A DNA stretch of 64,000 nucleotides from Macrocybe gigantea (GCA_011319805.1 SJRY01000175.1:54780-118779), one strand, 5' to 3'. Shown: positions 44,231 to 54,820, numbered from the stretch's first letter. Numbers and translations: made by a program. Notes: generated from the sequence alone by a model not told the origin.

Positions 44231-44556
44231 TGGAATTGGGGAGGGGGAGGAAGGAATGGGTTGTCGTCCTGGTTCGCCATTGCTCCTCATCGCCAACAGT
44301 ACATCTTCGTGTATTCCCTATTTACTATGGCCTTACTGTATCTGTTGTGTATTAAAATCTACTTCAGTCTATTGCATAGGAATCAATTCTGACTTGGTTT
44401 CCAGTTCGTGGTGTTGCATGGAAAATTGCCTTTTCTGGTAGAAACATGGTCATGTGATTGGAACATGACCTTCCCACACTGGCCAGCTCAACTTCCCATG
44501 CTTGCCAGCTGAACCTCCATCTCACCACCGACACTACCTACCTACCTGCTGTTACC

Positions 44557-45337
44557 ATGGCGAAACCACCTGTCTTCACTGATGAACAGGTTGAATGGCT
44601 GACTTCCCAGCTTCCTGAGTTTCACCAAGCCCAGGCAGACTCCAAAATCTGAAAGTTCCTAACCGACCTTTACTTGGGATTTCATGCCAAATGGCCTATT
44701 GAGTTAACTGAGGATGAGATCAAAGCTGCCAAGGAAGAGGTCGCCCAGGCTAAAACTGCCAAACAGAAGAAATGCGAGACAGTGAGAACTTCTGGAGCTC
44801 CTTCTGGATTTATATTAATGGATTTTCTCATGCCAGCAACTCAAAAATTGGGTTTACAATTGCCGAGATACTAGCTCAGGATCTGGGTCATGAGGGTTGC
44901 TGAACTTGACTGCTGGTTCTCACCTTATGCAGCCCTAGCAAGCTTTCCAGAAGCTTTTCGGCAACAAGTTCAAGCAACAGGTTGCAACTGCATGGGAAAC
45001 CTTCCAGAAGGAGAAGCCTCAGGCTGCAGCGAAGATGACCAGGTTCGAGTTCACCAACAAGTAAATGCAGACCTATTATGAAGAGTCCAGCCCTGAGAGA
45101 AAGGAGATGGTTGAGGCTTTCTGAAAGGAATGTAAGGAGAGTGGGTTTGAGGACAAGGAGCCTTCTGATAGTCACAACCAGGAGCTACAAAGGTAAGTCC
45201 TCCTTCACCTACATAGAATGAAAACTCATCAATCTACCAGGGTGATTGATAAACTCCCTCACACCCTTGCTAATGTTGCTGAGCAGGTTGTTAAGCAAAC
45301 TGGATTAGTTTGTACGATAATGGTAGGGGGTCCTGTC
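44557..45337 (+). pseudogene. KDZ-1 accessory gene, 5' part, cut by element G
   Basis: It starts at ATG 44557: MAKPPVFTDEQVEWLTSQLP, EFHQAQ, then after a TGA (44650) KFLTDLYLGFHAKWPIEL. It is homologous to the start of the KDZ-2 accessory gene. Further exons read ASFQKLFGNKFKQQVATAWE (about 44940-45000) and VIDKLPHTLANVAEQVV with CTIMVGGPV (about 45240-45335). The gene stops at 45337, where the TGTTACATCCCG terminus of the element G LTR begins. The Trp-rich C-terminal domain is missing from the window. The function is unknown. Confidence 0.6.
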
Positions 45338-45451
45338 TGTTACATCCCGTACTTCCAACCCACTCTGATGTTCTGATGTCCAGCCTTATTCCAGACTTTC
45401 CAGTTTTCCCTTCAGGAACTATACATCTTCAGTTCTTTAGTCTTACTGAAC

Positions 45452-45771
45452 TGTTACAGACGCCGCCCAAAGGACTATTCATTTTCTTATCTTATCTTTC
45501 CCACATCCCTTATCTCCCCCATCATGCTGCGCAGCGCGCAGCCATCGAGTCATCTCACTTCCCTAGTCATCCTGAGTCATCTCCTTCCAGTCTTACTCAT
45601 CCGCAGTCCACAGCATTGCGCAGCCCATGGTCCGTGCTCGAGTACTGTAGTGTATATAAGGACTCCCAGATGTACCAGTAACGCTAGGCTTAATATTCCT
45701 TTTGCCATCATCTCAAGACCACTCTCGCACTTAGTCTGCCCGAGTCCTTCTGAGATTCGTCTAGCCTAACA
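45452..45771 (+). repeat. 5' LTR of element F
   Basis: It starts TGTTACAGACGCCGCC and ends TCTAGCCTAACA. A TATATAAGG box at about 45653 suggests the promoter. The only difference from the 3' LTR is a C at GCGCAGCGCGC, where the 3' copy has T. Confidence 0.97.
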
Positions 45772-46055
45772 AGATATTAAGCCTCGTCGAGACTCGCTCA
45801 GACTCACACACACACCACGTCACGCTTTATCAAAGACTTGATCAACATTCGACGACAAGCGGTCGCCGACCCAGCGAGCACTAGCACGAGCGACGAGAGC
45901 ACTTGGCTCAGAGAAGTAGACCAGACATTGCAGTCCACGCCATTCGCAGAGACAGTCCACGCCACCCAGAGACACTAGCAATCCAAACAAACGAAAGAGA
46001 GAGCGCACACCTACACCAAGTAGCGACGACGAAGAACAGGCATTTCTGAGAGAGT

Positions 46056-47447
46056 TTGCCTTCACCACCACAGACGAGCCCGCTGAATCCTCAGCGAAGG
46101 AGCAGCACAACTCATTGCAGAACTCTTCCTAGAGGAGAATACGGGATAAGCCCAGAAGAGCTGTGGTCAGACCAGAATCTTCTTGCCGAAGAAGAGGACG
46201 AACCCATCCGCAAGAAAACGAGAGAAGAACGAACACAAGCCCGAGATTTTAGGCGACAACAGATCGAGAACTATAATCGCCGAACACAGGAGGAAGACAT
46301 ACTGATACAGAGAGGGCACGACGCACAGAGCGTACGACAGAACCAACGAGAACGACACCAGAGTCAAGGACACACAGGAACGAAACCACCGAATCCCTTC
46401 AGAGGACCAATCCGCCGAAGCACTGCATAAGGAGAGAATCGCACCACCGTGGCGAAAGTAAGCAACAGCGACTGGGACGAATACTATCGGTGGAGGGAGC
46501 GAAAAGGACTACCAAAGACAACCGGACCAACCGCCGCAGAGTGGGCCGATTTTGAACAAGCTTGTAGAATCGCAGGAGTCGACCTAGACTACTGGAAAGA
46601 ACAGAGAGAGGAGCGAAGACAGAAACAGCTCCAAGAACAGCAAGCCCAAGTACAAGCACAGCAGACCCAAGAACAACAGATCCAGGAACAGGAAGACCAA
46701 GACCAAGAGAACGACGAAGAAAACCCCCAAAGGATGACGACAGAATACAAGGGAATCATCGCCGACCCGAAATCCTTTACAGGAGATCGAACGTCCTTCG
46801 ATATTTGGTGGAGAAAGATGAAACTCTACATAACCGCACATGGAGACCTCACGGATACACAGAAGATTGGAGCGGTCCTGTCTAGAATGACCGACGGACC
46901 CGGAGCCCATTGGGCATCAAAGAAGATCGACACCACTACAAACCAAAGCACATGGGCCGACTTCATAACCGAGATAGAGACACGATTCAGCAATGTCATG
47001 TCGCCATCACAAGCAGGAAGCAAACTATTCAACATCAGACAGGGAAACCGACCCATCGACGAATTTCTGGATGAATTCGTAGACCTCGCAGGGAAAGCAG
47101 GAATGACAGGAACAGCCCCTCGTTTCCTACTCGAGAAGAGCTTAAACCGAAGGACAGCAGAAGCCGTACACTCAATCTCCACACTTCCAACAGATGGAGA
47201 TGAATATATCAAGACAGTTCGAGCGATTGGACGAAACATCGATGAACACAGAAATGTGATGAGAGGAGAATTCACAAGCAATCAGCGCAAGGCCGGAAAT
47301 CCAAGCCGAGGAGCAGGACAGGCCATGGAAGTCGACAAAGTACGAAGCAACAACTGCTTCAACTGCAATAAACCAGGACACATTCACGAAACTGCCCGGA
47401 ACCACGAAAAGGAGCAGCAAATGTCACATGTTTCAACTGTGGCTTAA
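46056..47447 (+). pseudogene. Gag region of element F (two frames, CCHC knuckles)
   Basis: A first frame (46056-46430) encodes a charged stretch with ISPEELWSDQNLLAEEEDEP. The main frame (46449-47447) starts MAKVSNSDWDEYYRWRERKG and has a Gln/Glu-rich coiled region. The capsid-like part reads FTGDRTSFDIWWRKMKLYIT, DFITEIETRFSNVMSPSQAG and NRPIDEFLDEFVDLAGKAGM. The zinc knuckle CFNCNKPGHI (about 47357) is broken by a one-base loss. In the shifted frame the rest of the first knuckle and a second one, CFNCGLKGHYARNC (about 47432-47472), can be read. Two knuckles in tandem therefore seem to be the original design. Gag binds and packages the element RNA. Confidence 0.75.
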
Positions 47448-47739
47448 AGGGACACTATGCACGAAACTGCAAGAAGAAGAAGAAAGGAAAATCCCGGGTC
47501 AGAGAAGTGAAAGAAGAAGAAGGAGAGGACGAAGAAGACAAGGATGAAGAAAGCTCTGACAAAGAGGGTTTTGCCGAAGGGTCCGACTAGGAGGTGCTAA
47601 ATCGCGACCCATACAACTGAAACAGACTCGCTTCGATACCGGATGTAGATCATCCCATACTCTGAAATACACCATTCCTGCCAAGCGATCTGAAGCACCA
47701 AGAAAAACCATCCAAGGGGACAAACCACCAAAGAGGAAA

Positions 47740-50700
47740 GAGCTCGCAGTACCAGCGAGGATACGAACACGAAAAGGAATCGCAACGATAACACCAGAAG
47801 TCGATAGCGGAGCGGATAGGACCTGCATCAACACCGCGATAGTAGCAAAAACAGGACTGAAGACACGACGAATCAAGAAGATTCCCATCATAAATGCAGA
47901 CGGATCACCCAATCGTCAGAAAACAGCAGACCGAGTAGCGGAGGTCCACATCGACATTAAAGGACACAAGGAGCATATGGAAGCCATCGTACTCGATATC
48001 GGAAAAACCGACATGCTACTAGGACATGACTGGCTTGTCTACCACAACCCAACAATCAAATGGAGGACAGGAGAAATTGTCTTCGATAGATGCCCCAAAA
48101 CGTGCAAAATAAACCACCAGACGATCAAGATACAGAAGGTGGCTGAACCAGCGAAAACCACAGCCAGCGACAAGACAGGAACCCAGATACCCCCATATCT
48201 GATCAGATTCAAACACCTCTTCAAGGAGAAGAACTTTGATCGCTTACCAGACCACAAAGAATGGGACCATGAAATAAACTTAACGAAGGATGCACCCAAA
48301 ACGATACCGAGCAAGGTCTACCCGATGACACAGAAAGAGCTAGAGGAACTAGATGCCTTCGTCGAAGAAGGATTACGAACAGGAAAAATACGCCCATCGA
48401 AATCACCTTACGCAGCACCCTGCTTCTTTCGCAATAAGAAGGATGGAAGCAAGCGACTCATCCAAGACTACCGGGAAATAAACAAATATACGGTCAAGGA
48501 CAAGTTTCCACTACCACGCATCAGCGAGCTCCTCGACGTACTACAAGGAGCAAAGTACTTTAGCAAGATCGATATTATCTGGGGTACAATAACGTGCGCA
48601 TCCGGAAAGGGGACGAATGGAAGGCAGCCTTCCTAACAGCAAGAGGACTCTTCGAACCGACAGTCATGTATTTTGGGCAGTGCAACGCACCAGGCACTTT
48701 TAGCCGAATGATGGCGAGCCTCTTCCAAGACCAAATACGAAGAAGAGTGTGCATAATCTATATGGATGACATTATAATCATCGGACGAACACGAGAGGAA
48801 CTCCAAAAGAACACCATAGAAGTCATGGAAATACTGAACAAGAACGACCTATTCATCAAAGGACCGAAATGCGTCTGGGAATCATCGAAAGTCCCAGTAC
48901 TAGGATACATCGTAGGAGAAGGGAAGGTAGAAATGGAACCAGAAAAGATCACAGCCGTACAATCCTGGCCAACCCCAAAGACGAAGAAAGAACTACAAAA
49001 GTTCTTGGGATTCACGAACTTTTACCGACGATTCATCAAGGGATATGCAAAGGTCGCTAAACCCCTGACGGAGTTGACTGGAAACAAAACATTCCAGTGG
49101 ACAGACAAGCAACAAGGCGCTTTCAAAGAACTGATCCAACATATAACCTCAGCACCCATTCTAGCACTACCACAGACAGAAGGAAATTCCGAGTCGAAAC
49201 GGACGCCTCAGGATATGCCATTGGAGCGGTACTATCACAACAGCAGAAAGGACTATGGCATCCGATTGCATTCATTTCGAGATGCATGACCCCAGCAGAG
49301 CAAAACTACGAAATCTACGACAAGGAACTTCTTGCGATAATGGTCGCACTAAAGACATGGAGACAATACCTCCTCGAAGCTCGAGAGAAGTTCGAAATAT
49401 TGACGGATCACAAGAACCTATCATACTTCCGAAAGCCACAGCGACTCAATTCGAGACAGATTGGCTGGTACCTGAAATTACAGGAATACGACTACGAACT
49501 ACGACACGTACCAGGAAAGGCGAATGGAAAAGCGGATGTCCTGTCACGAATGGCAGGATATGAAGAAAACCTAGCAGAGAAGGACGACATACAAATGATC
49601 AAAGAAGCAGCATTCATTCGACATCTGGAAGAGAATAATGAACGAGACTTCGAATTTATGATGTTCGAGGACGAACACCCACAGAAAGAAGAAGCAGAAA
49701 ATAACGAAACAATACAAACAAGAGGAATCACGATGATCGAATCCTCAAGGATAGAACAAATTCGACAATGCACACGAAGGGAAACGATCGTAACAACAGG
49801 ACTGAAGGAAAAACCACACTGGTTCACAGAAGACGACCACATCGTATATGTAGGAGGGAAAATCTATGTTCCTCCAGACAACAAACTGAAGGAAAACATC
49901 ATGTTTGAACACCACGACACACCCATCGGAGGACACCCAGGGCAATACCGCATGCACGAGCTCATAAGCCGCACCTATTGGTGGCCATCAATGCTGACAG
50001 ACATCAAGAAGTATGTCAATGGATGCGAAACATGTCAGCGAAACAAAATCATCCGACAAAAGAAACACGCACCCCTGCACCCGCACGAAGTCCCACAACA
50101 ACCATGGGAAGATATCGGAGTAGATCTCATAGGACCGCTACCCAGCTCGAACGGCTTTAACGCCATCGCCGCAGTCACAGACCGCCTGACCAAGATGATC
50201 CACCTAGTTCCCACAAAGACCGAACTCACAGCAGAAGGTCTCGCACGACTATACCGAGACAACGTGTGGCGGCTTCATGGAATTCCACGAAAGATCATCA
50301 GTGATCGAGGACCCCAGTTCGCAGCACGATTCATGACAGCACTTCTAAAATTACTCGGAACAAAGCAAAACCTATCAACGGCCTACCACCCACAGACAGA
50401 TGGACAGGCGGAGCGATCCCACCAAGAAACGGAAGCCTTCCTCAGAAGCTTCACAAACAACCTACAGGACGATTGGGCAGAATGGATAGCAATTGCAGAG
50501 TACCAATACAATGACAAAGCACACCAGGGAACGAAGGAGACACCATTCTACCTCAACTATGGAATGCACCCCTGGAAGGGAGAGCCGCAGACGACAGAAG
50601 GGAATAACCCCGCAGCAAAAGACTTCGTCAAAAGAATGAGCCAAATACGAAAGGAAGCAAATGCCGCGCTACAATATGCACAAACACGAGCCAAAGACAA

Positions 50701-51213
50701 TTACGACGCGAGACGAAAACCTGCCCGGAATACAAGAAAGGAGATAGAGTATGGCTAGAAGCCACCAATATCACAGTCAATCGACCATCAAAGAAGTTAT
50801 CGGCACTCCGATACGGACCGTTCAAGGTGGTTGAAAAGAAAGGAGCCTCGGCATATCGCCTGGAACTCCCAGCATCATGGCAGCTGATACACCCCGTGTT
50901 CAATGAAACACTGCTCACGCCTTACAAAGGACCCCGTTTCAAGATACAAGAGCGACCATCACCACCACCCCCTGAAATCATAAATGATGAAGAAGAGTAC
51001 GAGATAGAAGAGATCCTAAAAAGGAAGAAACAAGGGAAGGGGACACTATTCCTGGTCAAATGGAAAGGATACGGACACGAAGAGAACACATGGATCAAAG
51101 AGAAGGAGCTGGGGAATGCGCAGCAAGCTCTAGACCACTTCCTAAAGAAGACTGCGAACCAGGATAAAAGGATCACGACAAGAGGGAAGAAGACCAAAAA
51201 TCGCACTTCATGA
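47740..51213 (+). pseudogene. Pol of element F: protease to chromodomain, frameshifts only
   Basis: Order: protease (VDSGADRTCINTAIVAK, about 47800; LLGHDWLVYHNPTIKW, about 48013), reverse transcriptase (GKIRPSKSPYAAPCFFRNKK, about 48380; VCIIYMDDIII catalytic box, about 48750), RNase H (FRVETDASGYAIGAVLSQQQ, about 49187; EILTDHKNLSYF), integrase zinc finger (HPGQYRMHELI, CETCQRNKI), integrase core (DIGVDLIGPLPSSNGFNAIA; ISDRGPQFAARF; YHPQTDGQAERSHQETEAF), and a chromodomain (YEIEEILKRKKQGKGTLFLV then KWKGYGHEENTW, about 51000-51090). Three one-base losses break the frame near 48585 (G run), 49182 (A run) and 50730 (G run). All catalytic motifs seen are intact. If the indels are consensus errors the element could be functional. 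Confidence 0.9.
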
Positions 51214-51608
51214 CCACCAACGCCCCCATCAGCATCGACAGCAGCGAGGGCAGCCGCGCACCTACCCCCAACCGCCCAAGCGACCTCGAGAATCTGGCAA
51301 GGATTCTCAATGCTAGCGACTACATGGACCCCCTCGCCATCACACTCGGCGCATATATGCGCTATGTTATGACCGTCCGCACGCACCTCTGGACCGGGAG
51401 AACCCCTGATGGGACCGGCCCCACTGCAGCTGAACGTATCGCGCTTCGCGAAGCAATGGAAATGCTTCGCACAGAAAACCGGCGGCTTAAACTCCTCGCC
51501 ACCACACTCCACCACATTCGCGCCTATAATGAAGAGCTCATTCATACATGGGCCCCGCGTGCCGTGACCGCCTGGGAGACCAATACTGGGTGGGGACAGC
51601 TGGACTAA
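51210..51608 (+). CDS. Extra small ORF of element F, unknown function
   Basis: The ATG overlaps the stop codon of the chromodomain frame as ATGA, and the frame runs 132 residues to a stop 37 bp before the 3' LTR. The N-terminus is Ser/Pro-rich (ISIDSSEGSRAPTPNRPS). The rest looks helical, with SDLENLARILNASDY and a heptad-like segment RIALREAMEMLRTENRRL. There is no signal peptide or membrane segment, so it is not a typical env. The hexapeptide TGPTAAE occurs here and also in the Gag N-terminus (about 46525), which may be coincidence. The overlap suggests coupled termination and re-initiation, or a separate spliced message. The function is unknown. Confidence 0.6.
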   Translation: MTTNAPISIDSSEGSRAPTPNRPSDLENLARILNASDYMDPLAITLGAYMRYVMTVRTHLWTGRTPDGTGPTAAERIALREAMEMLRTENRRLKLLATTLHHIRAYNEELIHTWAPRAVTAWETNTGWGQLD

Positions 51609-51645
51609 GGTTTTTCGCGAGGACGCGAATCTAAAGAGAGGGTGA

Positions 51646-51965
51646 TGTTACAGACGCCGCCCAAAGGACTATTCATTTTCTTATCTTATCTTTCCCACAT
51701 CCCTTATCTCCCCCATCATGCTGCGCAGTGCGCAGCCATCGAGTCATCTCACTTCCCTAGTCATCCTGAGTCATCTCCTTCCAGTCTTACTCATCCGCAG
51801 TCCACAGCATTGCGCAGCCCATGGTCCGTGCTCGAGTACTGTAGTGTATATAAGGACTCCCAGATGTACCAGTAACGCTAGGCTTAATATTCCTTTTGCC
51901 ATCATCTCAAGACCACTCTCGCACTTAGTCTGCCCGAGTCCTTCTGAGATTCGTCTAGCCTAACA
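51646..51965 (+). repeat. 3' LTR of element F
   Basis: It is identical to the 5' LTR except for one C-to-T difference at a CpG. It is followed directly by TGAAC, the second copy of the target duplication, and then by the rest of the LTR of element G. Confidence 0.97.
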
Positions 51966-51970
51966 TGAAC

Positions 51971-52426
51971 CTCTGCATTCCAGGTACATTCTTAGTTGCA
52001 GGGTAGTGTTCTCTCCATTCTCGGGGACTCGGTCACTCCGATAATCTGATATCGGACATTCTGATACTCTGACATCGGACTTAGTATAAATACTGTATGA
52101 CTTGTAACTAGTTCTTTAGTTTCAAATCTCGAATAAGTTCTCTCCACCTACAGAGTCCTTTCTCGATCAAGCTTTCCTTCGACGAACTCCTGTCATTTCT
52201 GACTACTCTGCTCCATTCCAAATCTAGGGACTACCCTGAATCAAGCAGATGAGGGCTGCAACACATAAGTTGAAGCCGTGTCCCTACCCCCCAGTCAGAG
52301 TACACTCACTCATCCCATCTGACCTTATTCTCTGTTTCTCCGCACCTGTCTTCCGACATACTCCGATCGTACTCCAGAGTTTCTACAGGAGTTGTCTAGC
52401 TCCCCTTTTTTGATCTACAACTTAAC
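51971..52426 (+). repeat. Right part of the element G LTR
   Basis: This is the continuation of 45338-45451 after removal of element F. It contains TAGTATAAATACTG (about 52083, a likely TATA box), the GCAACACATAAGTTGAAGCC block shared with element A, and ends CAACTTAACA. Both parts together make an LTR of about 570 bp. Confidence 0.7.
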
Positions 52427-52479
52427 AGTAGATTTGAAACTCAACTCATCTCTTGATTTCAAATGACTCATACATCCAG

Positions 52480-54545
52480 AGTCACTAAACCTGCTACGGT
52501 CAGCACCTGACCTCTGGTAATCACACGCTCTGCATTTCTTCATGGAGTTCACAACACTCTAGTCCATTCAGCCCAACCCACCCCAGTTCTGTCGACATCA
52601 TCTAACCTGGTCACTCCTAGACTCTCTGAAACTCCGGGTGATCCCAAGGATCCGTCTCCTGATACCGAGACTTCAAACGATGGCTCCTTGACACCGTAGT
52701 ATCATTGGAGCTATCGCACATGGGAGGATCAAAGCCCACCCAGGATTGCAGGTGAATATCCCGCCTTAGATTCTACATCTCAGATGAGGTCCTGTCTTGG
52801 CTCGACGACCATGTCACAAACCCTTTCCATAGCAATGGGGATTGGACATTCATGAGAGTGATCACGGAATTGTATGACAAATTCGTGCAACCCATGGTCA
52901 TGAAGGACTTTCTCAAGGAACTCGAGAAAATCTCCTACAATCTGGAGAAGGGTGTATCGCACCTATATGACAAGATTATATCGACATCCCTATTGATGCC
53001 TATGCAGCCGGATGACCATGCACTCAAGATGATATTCTTGGCATGGTTGCCCAAAAATATAAAATACATCATGGCACTGGCAGGTATTAAACCTGACATC
53101 TATTCGCTCGAAGCGTGCGTGAAAGCTGCTATTAAGGCCGAAGACAAGATGAAGGCGGTGAAGCAAATGGTATGCACAGACCAGGTATCCAGCCTGACCT
53201 ACCACCTGCAGAGTCGACTGGTGACATCACCTAATGCTGCGAAAGGAGGGAAGTATTTCCTCCTCAAGCAGAAAACTGGTCAGAGCAAGCCTGCAGCCAA
53301 GGATAAAGGCAACAATGCCTGTACTCCAATGCTGGGGAAGGCCAAGGTAGCATTCATCAGCAGAGGGAAAACTCCTGTACAGATGAACATGAAAAGGGAG
53401 CAATCAACCCCCAGCCTACAAATTTACTGCTTCAAATGTGGGAAGCCGGGCATTAAGGCGACTAACTGTGACCACAAATATAAGAGACCTTCTCACGACA
53501 AGCGAGACAAGGTCCGGGTGGTGCACTCTGACCCTGCGTCAGATGCCGATGATGAAGGTGCCAATGACGAAACTGATCAAGGGCAACAACCCGAAACAGA
53601 AACTGAGGAAAAGGGTGACACTCTTTTTGCTGCCATCAACGATGGTGACGAAGTGGACCTCAACAACAATGATATCATCGAGGTCCAGACAACTGTCCCC
53701 AATGACAACCTTGCATTGTTGGAGGAAGACGATGGCGGAGAGTTACTCTACACCACGACAGTGGTTATGGAAGCAGAAGCTGCAGCTTGGGAAAACTCCC
53801 ATCTGCAGAAATCTGTCCCTGTGCGGATATCAAAGAAGCCACGGATGAGGCCAGTCATTCCCCAAGAGGAAAAAGAATGCTTGGCCACATTTGTTAATGT
53901 CAACGGCCACGATGCTTGGGCATTATGGGACTCTGGCAGTCTGACTACTGCCATGACCCCAACGTTTGCCCACCTGAGCAACATTCCGCTAGACCCACTG
54001 GCAGACCCTTACATCCTCCAGTTGGGAACTGCGGGCAGTCAAGCAGTCATGAAGTATGGTGCGGATGTCAAAATATCCATCTCACGGATAAAGAACGCCC
54101 TCACGTATGTAAACGTAGCGAACTTAGACTGCTACGACCTAATACTGGGCACGCCGTTCATATGACACAACGACGTTGTGCTTGACCTTCCGAGGAACCA
54201 AATCATTGTCCAAGGGAAATGTATTCCCACAGTGCGAGTTAAGGTACTGGAAGCTGCTGGCAGGATCACTCGCCATTGAACGACTGAGCGTTGATGCAAG
54301 GAATGAATACATGGCCCTCAGGAGAAAACTACCAGCTGAGATGATGATGCATCAGACAGGGAAAAATTGCCCCGACCATGTATTCGACGCATCAGCATTG
54401 AAGTAGTACCTGACAAGGAGGATCTACAAGAGAGAAAATATCTCCCAGGAGATCACCCATCCATCCTAATGACTGAGGAAGAATTCCTGAGCCATTTGGA
54501 AGGGGGGGAGAATACACGCGACTATTCTTATCGGTGCAAGCGAAT
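52480..54545 (+). pseudogene. Gag-protease of element G, long open part 52852-54165
   Basis: The N-terminal part (52480-52850) is frame-broken but readable (SDEVLSWLDDHVTNPF). The open part of 437 residues begins in RVITELYDKFVQPMVMKDFL and continues with SHLYDKIISTSLLMPMQPDD and FLAWLPKNIKYIMALAG, a helical Gag core. The zinc knuckle CFKCGKPGIKATNC (about 53430-53471) has Ile where the zinc-binding His belongs. An acidic linker precedes the aspartic protease AWALWDSGSLTTAMTPTFA (about 53917) and DCYDLILGTPFI (about 54129-54162), where a TGA falls. After the stop, HNDVVLDLPRNQIIVQGK continues, then the frame breaks and RT never appears. The protease and Gag in one frame indicate a fused Gag-Pol. 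Confidence 0.7.
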
Positions 54546-54546
54546 A

Positions 54547-54818
54547 AGGTAGGGCTCGGTCAGAATAGACCACATCACGTGCCGCCCCTCCTACGCAGGG
54601 GAAATCTTTCAAAAGTGAATGGAAATGTTTAAACTCGATTCAGTCAAAATTCAAAACCATAGATTTCTTAAGAATTGCATTTAAGAACTTTCTGTGGTTT
54701 TGAAATTTTGAATTATGGCTCGAGGAAAGCTCTATTAACATTTTTCGTTACAGTGAGGCCTCTGCCAAAAAGGCCTGGGACTTCACGTGATGTGGTCTAT
54801 TCTGACCGATCCCTACCT
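54547..54818. mobile_element. 272-bp foldback MITE with 36-bp terminal inverted repeats
   Basis: The left arm AAGGTAGGG, then TCGGTCAGAATAGACC and ACATCACGTG, is matched in reverse complement by the right arm with one mismatch. TA dinucleotides lie on both sides (54545-54546 and 54819-54820), as for Tc1/mariner-type insertions. A second inverted pair inside (TTCAAAACCATAGA and its complement around 54650-54710) would make the whole unit fold back. There is no coding capacity. It stands exactly between the end of element G and the truncated pectinesterase. Confidence 0.85.
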
Positions 54819-54820
54819 TA

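Larger units (their letters stand above)
18404..45337. mobile_element. KDZ-1: outer KDZ DNA transposon, interrupted and truncated at both ends
   Basis: Three genes define it: a minus-strand transposase in two parts (18404-20927 and 40142-40904), a minus-strand dioxygenase-like gene (41036-42640) and a plus-strand accessory gene (44557-45337). KDZ-2 is inserted in the transposase at 20928-40136. The left end is cut by the LTR of B and the right end by the LTR of element G, so its own terminal repeats are lost. The same gene order and orientation in KDZ-2 shows that the two are related elements. Confidence 0.75.
45452..51965 (+). mobile_element. Young chromovirus (Ty3/gypsy) element F with an extra 3' ORF
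   Basis: Two 320-bp LTRs differ at a single base. The target duplication TGAAC is perfect (45447-45451 and 51966-51970). Gag, protease, RT, RNase H, integrase and chromodomain are all present on the plus strand, and an additional small frame lies before the 3' LTR. A purine tract AAAGAGAGGG precedes the 3' LTR. Only one-base indels, not stop codons, break pol. It sits in the LTR of element G. Confidence 0.95.
45338..54546 (+). mobile_element. Ty3/gypsy-type element G: LTR (split by F), gag, protease; truncated
   Basis: An LTR begins at 45338 inside the KDZ-1 accessory gene. It is interrupted by element F at 45452-51965 and resumes to 52426 (TTAACA). It is followed by a Gag-protease reading region (52480-54540). 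Reverse transcriptase and the 3' LTR are absent; the element stops next to the MITE at 54547. Its LTR shares a GGGCTGCAACACATAAGTTGAAGCC-like block with the LTR of element A, but the Gag is a different type. Confidence 0.7.

Noticed and set aside
51210..51608. Considered as an env gene.
   Set aside because: There is no signal peptide, hydrophobic fusion segment or transmembrane helix in the 132 residues.
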